This document shows positions 23,851 through 32,884 of a stretch of 64,000 nt of DNA, one piece after another. The position numbers and the translations under genes were made by a program. Position 1 is the first letter of the stretch. Each line of letters opens with the position of its first letter. The notes beneath the pieces were generated by a model. That model was not told the DNA's origin. It ran no database searches and was given only the letters and a program-made list of their open reading frames with translations. The stretch is from Acidobacteriota bacterium (GTDB lineage: Bacteria > Acidobacteriota > UBA6911), in NCBI GenBank assembly GCA_012729555.1, contig JAAYCX010000013.1, positions 1 through 64,000 of the forward strand. The letters run 5' to 3'.

Positions 23851-24690
23851 CTAGAACTTGAGCACGACTCCCCCACCGAATCGCATGTTTTTGTAAGCCC
23901 ATGCCCCCTCACCACGCAAAGCCACATAATCAGCCTGGATGGCACGGATCGCCAGGTGGCGGTTCACATCGACGTCCAGCCCGAAACCGGGCATCAGCGC
24001 CAGATGGTTGGTGGATCCGCCGAAACCGAACAGGCGGGCGTTCCCGTGAACATAACCAGCCAGGAAATGGAGGAAAGGGGTCACGCGCCCGGCGGGGAAG
24101 GAGACCTTCGGCCCTCCCAGGATGCCATGAAAGCTCTCGGAGTAATAGCTGACGGGCGAATTGTAGTAATTGCCCATCACGTTGGCTTCGAGGCCGAAAT
24201 TCTCCGTGACATTACCAGCGAAGGAAAGATTCCAGCCCAAGTAGTCGGCATCATTGCCGGCCTGGAACGCGTGGACCCAGTGGAAGGTCCCGGCGGTTTC
24301 ATAGCGTGTGGACGCCCGCCCGGGATCGAATCCGCTATTCCTCTGGCTGGAAAGATCCTTTTCACCGGCCACGGGGATCCGATCGAGAGTCGCCGCCCGA
24401 TCCCCAGGATCGCCGGTTCGCCGGTCAGCGGACCCGGGCATTCGAACATATTTTGCGTCCACGTAGCCGATCCGATCCCCGATTTGAATCCGCACGTATC
24501 CCCGCTCGAGACCGGTGACGCTGACCATCTGTCCGCATACGAGTTGTTCCACGACATGGGCCCCCCCGGGCGCTGTCCAGGCCGGGACCGAGGATGTACC
24601 GGGCCCGCACTCGATGCGGCCCTCGTCCTGACAGAGGGCCGTTCCCGCAAAAACCAGGCTGAAGATCAAAACGATGAAATGGCGATACAT
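23851..24690 (-). CDS. Outer-membrane beta-barrel protein with N-terminal SH3-like domain
   Basis: 279 residues. The signal peptide (MYRHFIVLIFSLVFAGTALC) precedes a bacterial SH3-like domain (VVEQLVCGQMVSVTGLERGYVRIQIGDRIGYVDAKYV). A linker follows, then about 150 residues of alternating aromatic strands (GWNLSFAGNVTENFGLEANVMGNYY, HLALMPGFGLDVDVNRHLAIR) ending in F, as in OmpA-like barrels. It probably sits in the outer membrane, with the SH3 part contacting peptidoglycan. ATG 24690 has GGGAGG at 4 bases. Specific function is unknown. Confidence 0.75.
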   Translation of the reverse strand: MYRHFIVLIFSLVFAGTALCQDEGRIECGPGTSSVPAWTAPGGAHVVEQLVCGQMVSVTGLERGYVRIQIGDRIGYVDAKYVRMPGSADRRTGDPGDRAATLDRIPVAGEKDLSSQRNSGFDPGRASTRYETAGTFHWVHAFQAGNDADYLGWNLSFAGNVTENFGLEANVMGNYYNSPVSYYSESFHGILGGPKVSFPAGRVTPFLHFLAGYVHGNARLFGFGGSTNHLALMPGFGLDVDVNRHLAIRAIQADYVALRGEGAWAYKNMRFGGGVVLKF

Positions 24691-24993
24691 GGTTCCTCCC
24701 ATAGATGACCGGTTCCAGAATTCGCCCGAAAAGGACGAAACGGGGCGATGATAGGGAACCGGAGTGACAACGCAGGTCACTTGCGCCAAAAAAATCGGCG
24801 GTCCTTTCCACGGGCGAAAAGACGCTCTATATCGATAAAATAGCGTAGTCCGTCCCAAGGCAGTCGATAAGATATTGTATTGCACGGAAGCCCTTAGTTG
24901 ATTTAGGGTAACGAGACCGCCCTCCCGCTCCGCGCGACCGGGAGGCATGCGCCGGATTGGACTTTTGATCACGCGATTCCGTGGAGAATGCCG
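24691..24993. other. Divergent intergenic region with a degenerate family A palindrome
   Basis: About 300 bases separating the outer-membrane gene from the WYL regulator. GTGACAACGCAGGTCAC at 24764-24780 resembles family A repeats and, with flanks, forms AGTGAC...GTCACT. The stretch 24830-24910 is more AT-rich (ATATCGATAAAATAG, GATATTGTATTGC) and probably carries promoters. No gene was recognised. Confidence 0.5.
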
Positions 24994-25977
24994 ATGCCCC
25001 GAAACGACCAAGTGATGCGCCAGTGGTTCCTGCTCAAGATGCTGGAGCGGCCCGGGGGCGCGACCATCGACGAGCTCGCCGCCTCCCTCCCGGGCGATTA
25101 CGCCTGTCACCCGCGTACCGTCCGCCGCGACCTGGAGGCGCTTTCGATCTGCTTCCCGCTCTACACCGAACACGCCGAAGGGCGCGCGCGCTGGAAACTG
25201 ATGGACGGCTTCGGCCACGCCCCCGCCCTGCAGTTTTCGGCCACCGAGCTGATGGCGATGGTGTTCACGAGCGACCTGGCCCGGCCGCTGGCGGGGACGC
25301 CGATCAAGGAGTCGCTCGATTCGGCGCTGCTGAAGATGCGGGGCGCCCTCCCGGCCTCGGCCGACGGGTACTTCCCGTCGCTCGCGGGGTGGTTCTCCGC
25401 CGGGCTCGGGGCGCACAAGAGCTACCGCGAGCACCGCGACAAGATCGAACAGCTGGGGCGCGCGATCGAGAGGAAGCGGACGGTGGAGATGCGCTACTTC
25501 ACCGCCGCCCGCGACACCACCTCGCGCCGCAAGGTCGACCCCTACCACCTCCGCTTCGCCGGCGGCGCTCTCTACCTGATCGGCCGCTGCCACACCCGCA
25601 GGGAGGTCCTGATTTTCGCCGTCGACCGCATCCGCTCCCTCACGGTGACCAACCTCCCCTGCCAGATGCCCCTCGCCTTCGACGTGGAGGAGTACCTCGC
25701 CGGCGCCCTGACCGCCATGCGCGGCGCCGAGACCCTCGACGTGGAACTCCGTTTCGACCGCCGCACCTCCGCCTGGGCCCGCGACCGCATCTGGCACCCC
25801 AGCCAGACCGCCGCCCTGTCCAGGGACGGCCGCCTCACCCTCCGGCTCCAGGTCGCCGACACCCCCGAACTGGTCAGCTGGATCCTGAGCCTCGGCCCCG
25901 GAGTCCGGGTGGCCCGCCCCGACCGCCTCCGCGACCGGGTCCGGGAAACCGCGCGCAGAATCGCCGGGGCGGAGTGA
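24994..25977 (+). CDS. WYL-domain transcriptional regulator
   Basis: 327 residues: N-terminal winged helix (VMRQWFLLKMLERPGGATIDELA, HPRTVRRDLEAL), a linker, the WYL domain (MRYFTAARDTTSRRKVDPYHLRFAGGALYLIGRC, FAVDRIRSLTVT) and a WCX extension. WYL proteins sense nucleic-acid or nucleotide ligands and often control defence islands; the BREX regulator BrxR has this architecture. GGAG is 7 bases before ATG 24994, while ATG 24988 would be too close. It lies directly before the BREX island but has host-like high GC, and a family A repeat overlaps its stop. A role as BREX regulator is therefore an inference from position only. Confidence 0.8.
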   Translation: MPRNDQVMRQWFLLKMLERPGGATIDELAASLPGDYACHPRTVRRDLEALSICFPLYTEHAEGRARWKLMDGFGHAPALQFSATELMAMVFTSDLARPLAGTPIKESLDSALLKMRGALPASADGYFPSLAGWFSAGLGAHKSYREHRDKIEQLGRAIERKRTVEMRYFTAARDTTSRRKVDPYHLRFAGGALYLIGRCHTRREVLIFAVDRIRSLTVTNLPCQMPLAFDVEEYLAGALTAMRGAETLDVELRFDRRTSAWARDRIWHPSQTAALSRDGRLTLRLQVADTPELVSWILSLGPGVRVARPDRLRDRVRETARRIAGAE

Positions 25978-25990
25978 CCCGGGATGTCAC
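25974..25990. repeat. Family A palindrome at the left edge of the BREX island
   Basis: GTGACCCGGGATGTCAC, nearly the reverse complement of the other copies, overlaps the TGA stop of the WYL gene. The sequence to its right changes to the lower-GC character of the island. Confidence 0.8.
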
Positions 25991-26057
25991 AACCATGTTG
26001 GAAACTCATCATTCGTCAATGCCTTGCCCACAATGTGCAGGAGCACAATGAACATGA

Positions 26058-26306
26058 ACAGCAAAAGGAAAGGAATTTGACGCGGTCATCGTGCTTGATG
26101 CCAATAATGGGATCTGGCCCAGCAAACTCGCCACGAGTGAGAATGACCTGGAACAGGAGCGGCGGCTTTTCTATGTCGCCATGACCCGGGCGCGCCGGTA
26201 TCTCTACTTCATTGTCAATGACAGCATTATCGGGGAGAAATGCAGCCCGAGCCCCTACCTGGCCGAAATGGGGCTTTCCATCCCGGCCACAATGCATTTA
26301 AGATGA
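26058..26306 (+). pseudogene. C-terminal remnant of a UvrD/PcrA-like helicase
   Basis: The frame starts directly after a stop at 26055 and reads TAKGKEFDAVIVLDANNG then DLEQERRLFYVAMTRARRY. These are motif V and motif VI of superfamily 1A helicases, in the right order. The rest of the enzyme (about 600 residues) is absent. A GTG at 26091 could start a 71-residue peptide, but it would begin inside motif V. The remnant ends 53 bases before brxA, so it marks a deletion or insertion end of the island. Confidence 0.75.
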
Positions 26307-26358
26307 ATGATTGCTAAGAAATATAAAAGGAAGGCCCTGGGGGCAGGGGTACTATCTG

Positions 26359-26970
26359 ATGCACGACAAATACAGCCTGTCTTTGGCAACCGGAGGCTTG
26401 TTTCATCCCGAATCGGTGCTGGTGACTGCACTGTACCTCGAACTAAAGGACTGGCAGGCAGTTCGCGATCAAGTTGCGGCTCAGAACCTGCTTCAAGCCA
26501 GGACACAGAGCAGTTCCGCCCGCATCTGTCGGGAAATCGTCGCACGCCTGAAGACCCTCAATGATCCGATGCTGCACCTGCTTGTTGAAACCCATCATCA
26601 GGAACAAGGCTATATGCTCTGGCTTGCCGCTTGCCGGCGGTATAGATTCGTCTCGGATTTCGCCGTGGATGTCCTGCATGAACGATTCACTGCCCTGAAA
26701 AGGGATTTGAACTACGAGGATTTTGACGCCTTCTTCAACCGGAAATCGGAATGGCACCCGGAACTTGACGCCCTCCGTCCCGATACCCGTAACAAATGGC
26801 GCCGTGTGCTCTTTAAAATGCTTCGCGAGGCGGACCTCCTGACGGTGAATCATTCAATCAATGCCGCCCCCCTCAGCCGAAGGCTGATAGAACTGATTTC
26901 CCGGGATAATGGAATGGAACTCTCTTATTTTCCAATATTTGAGGCGGATGTGAAAAGGATGCTCCAGTGA
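26359..26970 (+). CDS. brxA: BREX protein BrxA (DUF1819)
   Basis: 203 residues. The start MHDKYSLSLATGGLFHPESV matches the BrxA N-terminus (usual form YxxSLTKGGLL...ES), and the end SYFPIFEADVKRML is typical. ATG 26359 is preferred over TTG 26311, which would add 16 residues not found in the family. BrxA is a small helical DNA-binding protein conserved in type I BREX and needed for defence in tested systems. It is the first gene of the operon, and its stop overlaps the brxB start by 4 bases. A distinct ribosome binding site is weak. Confidence 0.9.
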   Translation: MHDKYSLSLATGGLFHPESVLVTALYLELKDWQAVRDQVAAQNLLQARTQSSSARICREIVARLKTLNDPMLHLLVETHHQEQGYMLWLAACRRYRFVSDFAVDVLHERFTALKRDLNYEDFDAFFNRKSEWHPELDALRPDTRNKWRRVLFKMLREADLLTVNHSINAAPLSRRLIELISRDNGMELSYFPIFEADVKRMLQ

Positions 26971-27578
26971 AAGCCGAAATTGCCCGAATGTCCATGCAGG
27001 AAAGGTTCCAGTGTCTTTTTTCGGTGATCTCCGGCGAGCGCTTTCTCAAAAAGCAGGGCCTGGGCAATGAGGTCCCCTTCTTCATCTGTCCCTACAGCCC
27101 CGAAGATGCGGTGGGAATGGACCGGCTCCGGCACCAGTTGGTCCATCGGCTGGAGCAGGCCGGGGTTCGCATCCTGGAAATCAACCTTTACGACCTTTCC
27201 ATAGAACTACTCAAGGAACGTGGAGTCTGGGACCGGATCCTGGAAATGGAAGATTCGATCTCAAAAGAACAGCTCAAGGAACTGCTCCAGGGTGTCCTGG
27301 ATCCGGAGACCCACCTGGTTCCGGCCATCGCGGCCAGCCTGGGGAAAGCGGCTTTTGATGTGCTCTTCATTTCCGGAGTGGGCGAGGTCTTCCCCTATAT
27401 CCGCTCCCACAATGTCTTGAACAATCTGCAGAGCACGGCCAAGGACCGGCCGACGGTGATGTTTTTTCCCGGCGCCTACACTCATTCCCTGGAATCAGGG
27501 GCCTCCCTGGATCTGTTCGGAATGCTTCATGACGATAAGTACTACCGGGCCTTCAACATCTTTCATTGCGAAGCTTAA
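26967..27578 (+). CDS. brxB: BREX protein BrxB (DUF1788)
   Basis: 203 residues with GTG start inside the brxA stop (GTGA overlap), so translation is coupled. Family features: KAEIARMSMQERFQCLFSVI, FFICPYSPEDAVGMDRLRHQL, LFISGVGEVFPYIRSHNVLNNLQ and the final MFFPGAYTHSLESGASLDLFG. BrxB is an uncharacterised cytosolic member of all type I BREX systems and is thought to contact other BREX subunits. It precedes brxC by 15 bases. Confidence 0.92.
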   Translation: MKAEIARMSMQERFQCLFSVISGERFLKKQGLGNEVPFFICPYSPEDAVGMDRLRHQLVHRLEQAGVRILEINLYDLSIELLKERGVWDRILEMEDSISKEQLKELLQGVLDPETHLVPAIAASLGKAAFDVLFISGVGEVFPYIRSHNVLNNLQSTAKDRPTVMFFPGAYTHSLESGASLDLFGMLHDDKYYRAFNIFHCEA

Positions 27579-27593
27579 CCAAAGGAATGCGCG

Positions 27594-30500
27594 ATGCCGC
27601 TGAAAAGCATTTTCAATAAACCTGTTGACCGTCCCATCGAGGGGGTCATCAAGGCCGATGATGAAGCCAGCCTTCGCCTTGAAATCGAAGAATATGTCCT
27701 GACCAACGAGGTCGAAAAGCGGCTCGAGGCCTTTCTCGACGCTTACATCAATTACGAGGGCGCCAATGGCGTCTGGATATCCGGCTTTTTCGGATCCGGG
27801 AAATCCCACCTGTTGAAAATCCTGGCGCTGCTGCTCGAAAACAGGCCCATCGACGGCGCATCGACGCTCGACCTGTTTCTGCCCAAATGCGGAGACAACG
27901 AAATCCTGCGCGGCGACCTCAAGCGGGCGGTGGCCATCCCCTCGAAAAGCATCCTTTTCAATATTGACCAGAAGGCCGACGTCATCAGCAAGACGCAGAT
28001 CGACGCTCTGCTCGCCGTTTTCGTCAAGGTTTTCGACGAAATGTGCGGCTATTACGGCAAGCAGGGGCATATCGCCCAGTTTGAGCGCGACCTCGACAGC
28101 CGCGGCCTCTACGAAGCGTTCAAGGCGGAGTATGCGTCGGCTTCGGGAAGAAGCTGGCAGACGGGGCGGGAACAGGCTCTGCTGGAAGCGACGAACATCG
28201 CCAAGGCATATGCCCAGGTAACCGGCACCAACGATGATTCGACACTGGGGATTCTGGACAAATACCGGAGCGAATACCGGGTCTCCATCGAGGATTTTGC
28301 GGACAAGATCAACGCCTATATTCAGCGTCAGTCCCCTGATTTCCGTCTGAACTTCTTTGTTGACGAAGTCGGGCAGTATATCGCCGAAAACGTGAAGCTC
28401 ATGACCAACTTGCAAACCATCGCCGAAAGCCTCGCCACCAAGTGCCGCGGCCGGGCGTGGGTTGTCGTCACCTCCCAGAACGACATGAGCACCGTTCTGG
28501 GCGAAATGAACAAGCAGCAGAGCAACGATTTTTCGAAGATCATGGCCCGTTTCGAAACCAAGATGCTGCTGACGAGCACCAACGTCGCGGAAGTCATTCA
28601 GAAGAGGCTGCTGGCGAAAACCGATGAAGGCGCCGAGCTCATTTCGGACCTCTACCACCGGCACTGCAACAACTTCGGCACCCTGTTCAGTTTTGTCGAC
28701 GGCTCCCGAGAGTACAAACCCTATCGCGACCGCGACGAGTTCATCCGCGGATACCCCTTTGTTCCCTACCAGTTCGATCTCTTCCAGTCATGCATAGAGA
28801 ACCTCTCGCGCCATAACGCCTTCGAGGGGAAGCATAGTTCGGTCGGCGAACGATCGATGCTGGGAGTCTTTCAGCAGGTGGCCATTCAGATAGCCGATTA
28901 TGAAATCGGACAATTGGCCACCTTCGACCTGATGTTCGAAGGCATTCAGACCGCTCTGAAGGCCCAGATGCAAAGGTCCATTCTGGCCGCCGAACATCAG
29001 CTGGGCAACCCCTTCGCCATCAAGGTGCTCAAGTCTCTGTTCCTCGTCAAATATGTGAAGGAATTCAAGCCGACGGTGCGCAACCTTTGCGTTCTCATGC
29101 TCGACAATTTCGACCAGGATCTGCCCGCCTTGCGCAAAAAGGTCGAGGAGGCGTTGAATCTTCTCGAACAGCAGACCTATATCCAGCGCAGCGGCGAGCT
29201 CTACGAATTCCTGACGGATGAAGAAAAAGACGTCGAACAGGAGATCAAGAACACCGAGGTCGAATCCAGAGAAGTTGCCGCCGAACTCGAACAAATAATC
29301 TTCGATCATGTGATCAAGCATCGAAAAATCCGCTACCAGGAAAACGGACAGGACTACGCTTTCACGAGAAAACTCGACGACCATTTGCATGGGCGGGAGC
29401 AGGAACTGGCCATTCATGTCATCAGCCCCTTCCATGAAAACGCGGACAACGAATCGATTCTGGTGATGCAGAGTATGGGCCGGGACGAGCTGCTGGTCAT
29501 CATGCCACCAGACGATCTGATGGTTCGCGACCTCCTCATGTACAAGCGGACGGAAAAATACATCCGTCAGAACATATCCATCACCCAGCAGGAAGCGGTG
29601 AAACGCATCCTGACCGACAAAGGGTTCCAGAATCGCGAACGCTTTGCGGACCTGCAGCAACGGGTGAAGAACCTCCTGGGCAGATCCAGACTGCTGGTCG
29701 CCGGCAACCCTGTTGAAATCGGCTCTGAAGATGCACAGACGCGCGTGGTCCTGGGTTTCCATGACCTGATTGCGCGCGCCTATCCGAATTTGCGCATGCT
29801 GCGCGGTATCCAATTCACGGAAAATGATATCGCCAATTACCTGAAACATTCGCATCAGGGGCTGTTCGGCAACGATGCGACCTCGCTGGCCGAATCCGAA
29901 CAGGAAATGCTGGCCTTGATTCAGACCAACGGCCGCGGCGGCGTACGCACAACCTTGAAAAGCCTGGTGGAGAAGTTCGAACGCAAACCGTATGGCTGGT
30001 ATTACGCGGCCATCCTCTGCACCCTGGCGAGTCTATGCGCACGGGGCAAGGTCGAGGTGCGCACCGACGGCAACCTGGTCGAAGAAGAAGACCTGGAGCG
30101 GGTGCTGCGCAATACCCATGCCCACGGCAACGCCATTCTGGAACCGCAGGTGGAGTTTACGGCCTCGCAGGTGCGTACGCTTAAACAGTTCTACGAAGAG
30201 TTCTTCGACGCCCCTCCCCAATCGAGCGAGGCCAGAGCCCTGGGGAAGGAAACGGGTGCGGCCCTGCAGGATCTGGTGCGCCGCCTGGAATCGCTGGGAT
30301 CTCAAGTGGATCAGTACCCCTTCCTGGCCGCGCTTACTCCTGTCATCCGCGCACTCGAAGAGATCACCGGCAAGCCCTATACCTGGTACCTGACCGAGGT
30401 ATATCGCCGGGAAGAAACTCTTTTCGCCTTGAAAGAAAGCGTCCTCGACCCGGTCACCAGATTCATGAGCGGCCCTCAAAAAGCCATTTTCGATCACGCC

Positions 30501-31103
30501 CGGAGATTTGTCTCGGCCGAGGAGCCCAACTTTTCCTGCATCGGCGGCGATGAAGCCGCCCAGATCGTTAGCACGCTGTCCGATCCGGAGTGCTTCAGAG
30601 GAAACCGCATTCAGCAGCTCAAGACCCAGGTGGACGCCCTGCAGGAGCTCATTGCCGCCCAGGTGAAAAGCGAAATTGCCAAGGCGCAGGAGGCTGTAAC
30701 CGCCCTCCAGAATCGACTGTGCGGCATGGCCGAATTCGGCTTTATTGGCGAAAAGCAGAAGGAAGAGATCGCCCGGACATTCGGCGACTGCATTTCCGCC
30801 ATCGAGCGCCAGAAATTGATCGCCGTTATCCGGGATATGCGTCATCGCTTCGTTGAAACCGAATATCCCCGGCTGCTGGCCCTCCTCAGCGAGCCGCCTT
30901 CATCCGCCGACGCCCGGAAGGGACCGGATTCGAGGGGGGTCTCCGACAAAAAGGCCCTGTACAGCCTGGTTCCCATAGCCTCACTCAAAGTCCCTTTCGA
31001 CGGAGCATGGCTGGCCGATGAAACCGCCGTGGAGCGCTACCTCGAATCGATGCGCAAAATGCTCCTGGAGGAAATCCGCAAAGGAAAGAGAATCCAGATC
31101 TAG
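27594..31103 (+). CDS. brxC: BREX ATPase BrxC
   Basis: 1169 residues, the usual length of BrxC (DUF499-like P-loop ATPase). Walker A GFFGSGKSHLLK is near residues 64-75. LNFFVDEVGQYIAEN fits Walker B, and TSQNDMSTVLGEM is a following sensor-like element. It hydrolyses ATP within the BREX complex that both methylates the host and blocks phage DNA replication. ATG 27594 follows AAAGGA. The stop is 8 bases before the AlbA_2 gene. The C-terminal coiled-coil (LKTQVDALQELIAAQVKSEIAKAQE) is visible. Secure call. Confidence 0.93.
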   Translation: MPLKSIFNKPVDRPIEGVIKADDEASLRLEIEEYVLTNEVEKRLEAFLDAYINYEGANGVWISGFFGSGKSHLLKILALLLENRPIDGASTLDLFLPKCGDNEILRGDLKRAVAIPSKSILFNIDQKADVISKTQIDALLAVFVKVFDEMCGYYGKQGHIAQFERDLDSRGLYEAFKAEYASASGRSWQTGREQALLEATNIAKAYAQVTGTNDDSTLGILDKYRSEYRVSIEDFADKINAYIQRQSPDFRLNFFVDEVGQYIAENVKLMTNLQTIAESLATKCRGRAWVVVTSQNDMSTVLGEMNKQQSNDFSKIMARFETKMLLTSTNVAEVIQKRLLAKTDEGAELISDLYHRHCNNFGTLFSFVDGSREYKPYRDRDEFIRGYPFVPYQFDLFQSCIENLSRHNAFEGKHSSVGERSMLGVFQQVAIQIADYEIGQLATFDLMFEGIQTALKAQMQRSILAAEHQLGNPFAIKVLKSLFLVKYVKEFKPTVRNLCVLMLDNFDQDLPALRKKVEEALNLLEQQTYIQRSGELYEFLTDEEKDVEQEIKNTEVESREVAAELEQIIFDHVIKHRKIRYQENGQDYAFTRKLDDHLHGREQELAIHVISPFHENADNESILVMQSMGRDELLVIMPPDDLMVRDLLMYKRTEKYIRQNISITQQEAVKRILTDKGFQNRERFADLQQRVKNLLGRSRLLVAGNPVEIGSEDAQTRVVLGFHDLIARAYPNLRMLRGIQFTENDIANYLKHSHQGLFGNDATSLAESEQEMLALIQTNGRGGVRTTLKSLVEKFERKPYGWYYAAILCTLASLCARGKVEVRTDGNLVEEEDLERVLRNTHAHGNAILEPQVEFTASQVRTLKQFYEEFFDAPPQSSEARALGKETGAALQDLVRRLESLGSQVDQYPFLAALTPVIRALEEITGKPYTWYLTEVYRREETLFALKESVLDPVTRFMSGPQKAIFDHARRFVSAEEPNFSCIGGDEAAQIVSTLSDPECFRGNRIQQLKTQVDALQELIAAQVKSEIAKAQEAVTALQNRLCGMAEFGFIGEKQKEEIARTFGDCISAIERQKLIAVIRDMRHRFVETEYPRLLALLSEPPSSADARKGPDSRGVSDKKALYSLVPIASLKVPFDGAWLADETAVERYLESMRKMLLEEIRKGKRIQI

Positions 31104-31111
31104 GGACGGGA

Positions 31112-32767
31112 ATGGATACCGATATCGAAGACCTGATCCGTCGGGGCGAAAGCCTGACGGTGGAATTTAAGAGCGACCTGAGGTGTTTACCCGATCGCGA
31201 CCTAGTGGCTGCCGTGGTGTCCCTGGCGAACACCGAAGGAGGAGACCTGCTGCTGGGCGTGGAAGACGACGGCACGGTCACGGGTCTGCACGCAAAGCAT
31301 CAAAACATCTCCACCCTTCCCTCGCTCATCGCCGGCAGGACCAATCCCTCCATTTCCATCAGACTGGAAAGGCACCTGCTCCAACAAGGACCCATCGCCC
31401 GCATCGCCGTTCCCAAATGCCGCCAGTTGGTGTCGACCTCCGAGGGGCAGTTGTTGCGGCGGCGCCTCAAATTGGATGGAACCCCCGAAGCGGTGCCCTT
31501 TTATCCGCATGAATTCATTCAACGCCAGTCTTCCCTCGGGCTTGTGGACCCCTCCGCCATGACGATGGAGGAACTGACCGTCGACCAGCTGGATCCCCTG
31601 CAGCGGCTGCGCATCCGCAATGCCATCAAGAAGTTCGGGGGCGAGCAGACCCTGCTGTCGCTGGCGGACGATGAACTCGATGGGGCCCTTGGACTCTGCC
31701 GCGAATCTCATGGCATCCGGCGCCCCACGGTGGCCGGATTGCTCCTGATGGGAACCCCTGACCTGCTGCGACTGCATCTGCCGGCCCATGAAGTCGCCTT
31801 TCAGGTGCTCCAGGGAACGGATGTCAAGGTCAACGAGTTCTTCCACAAACCCCTTCTGGACACCTTTGAAGATGTCGAACTGCTCTTCAAGGCACGGGTC
31901 GAGGAAGAGGAAATCCAGGTCGGGCTCTTCCGCGTACCGGTCCCCAACTTCGACCGTCGCGCCTTTCGTGAAGCCTTCGTAAATGCTTTGGTTCACAGGG
32001 ATTACAGCCGTCTCGGAGCGGTCCACGTCAGAATCTCCAGCGACGGTCTTTCCATCAGCAACCCCGGGGGCTTTGTGGAAGGGGTCACGCTCGAAAACCT
32101 GCTGGTGGCCGATCCCCGGTCGCGAAATCCCCTGCTGGCCGATATCATCAAGCGCATTGGGCTTGCCGAACGAACCGGGCGCGGAATCGACCGGATCTAT
32201 GAAGGCATGCTGCGCTACGGGCGGCCGGCGCCGGACTACTCCATGACAAACGCGTCCACGGTACGCGTCTTTTTATCCAATGCTTCTGCCGATCTCGATT
32301 TTCTGAAAATAGTGCTGGAACAGGAGGAAAGCCTCGGAAGGATGCCGATCGATTCCCTGATCATCCTTTCCCGCCTGCGAGAAGAACGACGCTTGACGAC
32401 GGCCGAACTCGCCCCCTCGGTGCAGAAGTCAGAAACCAATGTCCGGGCGACGCTCGAAAGGCTGGTGGAAGCCAGCTTTCTCGAACCCTACGGAACCGGA
32501 AGGGGTCGTACCTACACGTTGAGTGCGCGCCTATACCAGAAAGCCGGACTGCAGGACGAATATATCCGCCAGGCCGGGTTTGCGCCCATCCAGCAGGAAC
32601 AGATGATACTCAACTATGTGGACAAGCACGGGAGCATTAAACGAGCGGGGGTCATGAGCCTGTGCCGCTTGAACGGCCCTCAGGCCTACCGCATACTCAA
32701 GTCATTGACCTCTAAAGGTTTACTAAAGAAAAAGGGCGAAAAGAGACATGCTTTCTATACACGATAA
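31112..32767 (+). CDS. AlbA_2/Schlafen-domain ATP-binding protein with C-terminal winged helices (BREX-associated)
   Basis: 551 residues. The N-terminus (GESLTVEFKSDLR, VVSLANTEGGDLLLGVEDDGTVTG) is an AlbA_2 (Schlafen-type) nucleic-acid-binding domain. The centre (NFDRRAFREAFVNALVHRDYS, GLSISNPGGFVEGV, GRGIDRIYEGM) is the HATPase-like domain of the COG2865 'RecG-like' group. The C-terminus has winged helices (LTTAELAPSVQKSETNVRATLERL). Such proteins often sit inside BREX operons, but no role in the core mechanism is established. Regulation is one possibility, and a palindrome array follows its stop. It is 8 bases after brxC and thus in the operon. Confidence 0.85.
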   Translation: MDTDIEDLIRRGESLTVEFKSDLRCLPDRDLVAAVVSLANTEGGDLLLGVEDDGTVTGLHAKHQNISTLPSLIAGRTNPSISIRLERHLLQQGPIARIAVPKCRQLVSTSEGQLLRRRLKLDGTPEAVPFYPHEFIQRQSSLGLVDPSAMTMEELTVDQLDPLQRLRIRNAIKKFGGEQTLLSLADDELDGALGLCRESHGIRRPTVAGLLLMGTPDLLRLHLPAHEVAFQVLQGTDVKVNEFFHKPLLDTFEDVELLFKARVEEEEIQVGLFRVPVPNFDRRAFREAFVNALVHRDYSRLGAVHVRISSDGLSISNPGGFVEGVTLENLLVADPRSRNPLLADIIKRIGLAERTGRGIDRIYEGMLRYGRPAPDYSMTNASTVRVFLSNASADLDFLKIVLEQEESLGRMPIDSLIILSRLREERRLTTAELAPSVQKSETNVRATLERLVEASFLEPYGTGRGRTYTLSARLYQKAGLQDEYIRQAGFAPIQQEQMILNYVDKHGSIKRAGVMSLCRLNGPQAYRILKSLTSKGLLKKKGEKRHAFYTR

Positions 32768-32824
32768 GGCTATTCTATGCACGCGTGCATAGCGCCTATA
32801 CACGCGTGCATTACTCGTGTATAG
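32755..32824. promoter_or_regulatory. Array of CTATRCACG half-sites upstream of pglX
   Basis: Half-sites CTATACACG at 32755-32763, CTATGCACG at 32775-32783 and CTATACACG at 32796-32804 are faced by CGTGCATAG at 32784-32792, CGTGCATTA at 32805-32813 and CGTGTATAG at 32816-32824. The central 32775-32792 is a perfect 18-base palindrome. The first copy overlaps the end of the AlbA_2 gene. The AT-rich stretch that follows (ATATAAATATTATG) may be a promoter for pglX. Likely an operator; the regulator is unknown. Confidence 0.7.
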
Positions 32825-32884
32825 CGTTCCATATAAATATTATGTTTATTGTACTTAGCTTCAAACTTTACAGGATTTGAGTGT

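Noticed and set aside
25978-26055. Insertion sequence at the left island edge
   Set aside because: No transposase, terminal inverted repeats or target duplication could be seen in this short stretch.
32775-32824. CRISPR-like or iteron origin reading of the CTATRCACG array
   Set aside because: Too few units, no spacers of constant length, no replication gene nearby; an operator fits better.
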